From Promethearchaeota archaeon (GTDB lineage Archaea > Asgardarchaeota > Lokiarchaeia > Sigynarchaeales > SOKP01): DNA of 7,054 nucleotides. The position numbers and the translations under genes were made by a program. The notes under the pieces are model-generated. The model was not told where the DNA came from. It saw only the letters and a program-made list of their open reading frames with translations, and searched no databases. The stretch is taken from positions 1 through 7,054 of the forward strand of contig JAEOTL010000218.1 in NCBI GenBank assembly GCA_016839845.1, in the 5' to 3' direction. The stretch's first letter is position 1. The number at the start of each line of letters is the position of its first letter. Positions 6,151-7,054 of this stretch are shown here, piece by piece.

Positions 6151-7054
6151 ATGACACCAGATTTTAATTCTATGATTCGGATTACGTTCTGGAACGGATT
6201 GGGATTTATTTTTTTTTCGTTCATAAAATCCTATGTTGTAATTTATTATTTTGGAGGCACAGGTATTGATCTCGGTATAATTATGGCTTTGCAGCCCTTA
6301 GCAAGACTATTTTCAATGCCCTTGATTGCATATCTAACAGATCATACTTCCAAAAAGAGGTTAGTGTTGATTGGGTCTATGGGTCGAACTATAGCTTATT
6401 TTTTATATTGGTTTTCTCTCGTAATAAGTAATTTGTACATTTTTGGCGTGGGTACATTTATTCAAGGAATACTCGTAGGTTTTTTTTGGCCCCCCTTTTT
6501 TTCATTAATTTCTGAGAAATCCTATAAAGGAAATAGAACCCACGCTTTAGCAACGGGTAGGGGCAAAATGATCGGATATGGATTCCTTTTGGGGGCCGTT
6601 ATTAGTATTCCTTTATTTGCCCTTGTGAGTATTTTCATGCCTGATAATATTCCTTTAATGTATAGCCCACTTTTAATATTTTCAGGGATAAATTTAATTG
6701 CTGGTCATCGTTTTTATAAGAAAATTGATGAGACCTTGACTTTTGAGAATTTTTGCAAGGAAACCTATGGGATAATAATAGAGAAGAAAATAACGGATAC
6801 TAATGAAAAAAATGCTAAGAAGCCGAGAAAGATATTCTATTTCGGATTTGCTTTTTTAATTCTAGCAATATTAGCCACCTCGATAACAGGGACAATTTAC
6901 TCCCCTTTTGTTTCAGCCTATTTAATAGATAATCTACTAACTGATTTTTCTGGACAGATCATCCCTATAATTGTGATGATCGTGTATTTTCCTGCTCAAG
7001 TTCTCTCACAATTGGTTTCCGCGAGCCTAGGGAAATCTTATGATCGAATCTCTC
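6151..7054 (+). CDS. Major facilitator superfamily (MFS) transporter, N-terminal part (3' partial)
   Basis: The frame runs from ATG 6151 to the window edge without a stop (301 codons plus one base). It encodes an integral membrane protein with hydrophobic helices near residues 12-34, 40-61, 71-90, 95-115, 137-155 and 165-180. A charged, Lys-rich loop (about 187-220) then leads to helices near 222-245 and 268-288. The loop after helix 2, 'YLTDHTSKKR' with Asp64 and Lys68-Lys69-Arg70, matches the MFS signature between helices 2 and 3. The six-loop-rest plan suggests a usual 12-helix protein cut about two-thirds through. Substrate cannot be told. A stop at 6073 limits upstream extension; TTG 6097, TTG 6142 and ATG 6172 are alternative starts, and none has a clear Shine-Dalgarno sequence. 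The homopolymer-rich stretch at 6481-6502 (seven T, GG, six C, seven T) keeps frame. Confidence 0.85.
   Translation, partial: MTPDFNSMIRITFWNGLGFIFFSFIKSYVVIYYFGGTGIDLGIIMALQPLARLFSMPLIAYLTDHTSKKRLVLIGSMGRTIAYFLYWFSLVISNLYIFGVGTFIQGILVGFFWPPFFSLISEKSYKGNRTHALATGRGKMIGYGFLLGAVISIPLFALVSIFMPDNIPLMYSPLLIFSGINLIAGHRFYKKIDETLTFENFCKETYGIIIEKKITDTNEKNAKKPRKIFYFGFAFLILAILATSITGTIYSPFVSAYLIDNLLTDFSGQIIPIIVMIVYFPAQVLSQLVSASLGKSYDRIS

Noticed and set aside
6481..6502. Possible frameshift in a homopolymer cluster (seven T, GG, six C, seven T)
   Set aside because: The frame reads through as a sensible membrane helix (FFWPPFFSLIS) and the downstream MFS pattern continues, so the gene is intact as given.

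Overview
The window looks like a piece of an AT-rich Asgard archaeal genome, most likely Lokiarchaeia-like. This is an inference from gene content. Supporting signs are a very large, sequon-rich surface protein with one membrane span and a cytoplasmic longin/roadblock-like plus winged-helix tail, a free-standing MglA/Arf-like small GTPase, archaeal-style T-rich gene ends and a BRE/TATA-like promoter. No rRNA, tRNA, CRISPR array, insertion sequence or integrase was seen.

Layout. (1) Positions 1-4454, + strand: one uninterrupted reading frame that is already open at the left edge (first whole codon at position 3). It encodes at least 1483 residues: about 1018 residues of beta-rich, probably glycosylated ectodomain, one transmembrane helix, and about 445 cytoplasmic residues. 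(2) A short convergent gap around 4453-4496 holds a probable bidirectional terminator. (3) Positions 4495-5202, - strand: a cysteine-rich DUF1847-type putative metal-binding protein. (4) Positions 5203-5336: a divergent promoter region. (5) Positions 5337-5972, + strand: a complete MglA/Arf-like GTPase of 211 residues. (6) Positions 5973-6150: an intergenic leader with a T-run and a hairpin. (7) Position 6151 to the right edge, + strand: the first 301 residues of a major facilitator superfamily (MFS) transporter, cut off by the window.

How the genes may work together. The receptor-like protein joins a large sensing or adhesive outside to a cytoplasmic domain resembling the longin/roadblock folds that bind small GTPases elsewhere, and a small GTPase lies about 0.9 kb downstream on the same strand. 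A receptor-GTPase signalling module is therefore a reasonable hypothesis. The two genes are separated by an opposite-strand gene and have separate promoters, so they are neighbours rather than an operon. Nothing in the sequence links DUF1847 or the transporter to that pathway.
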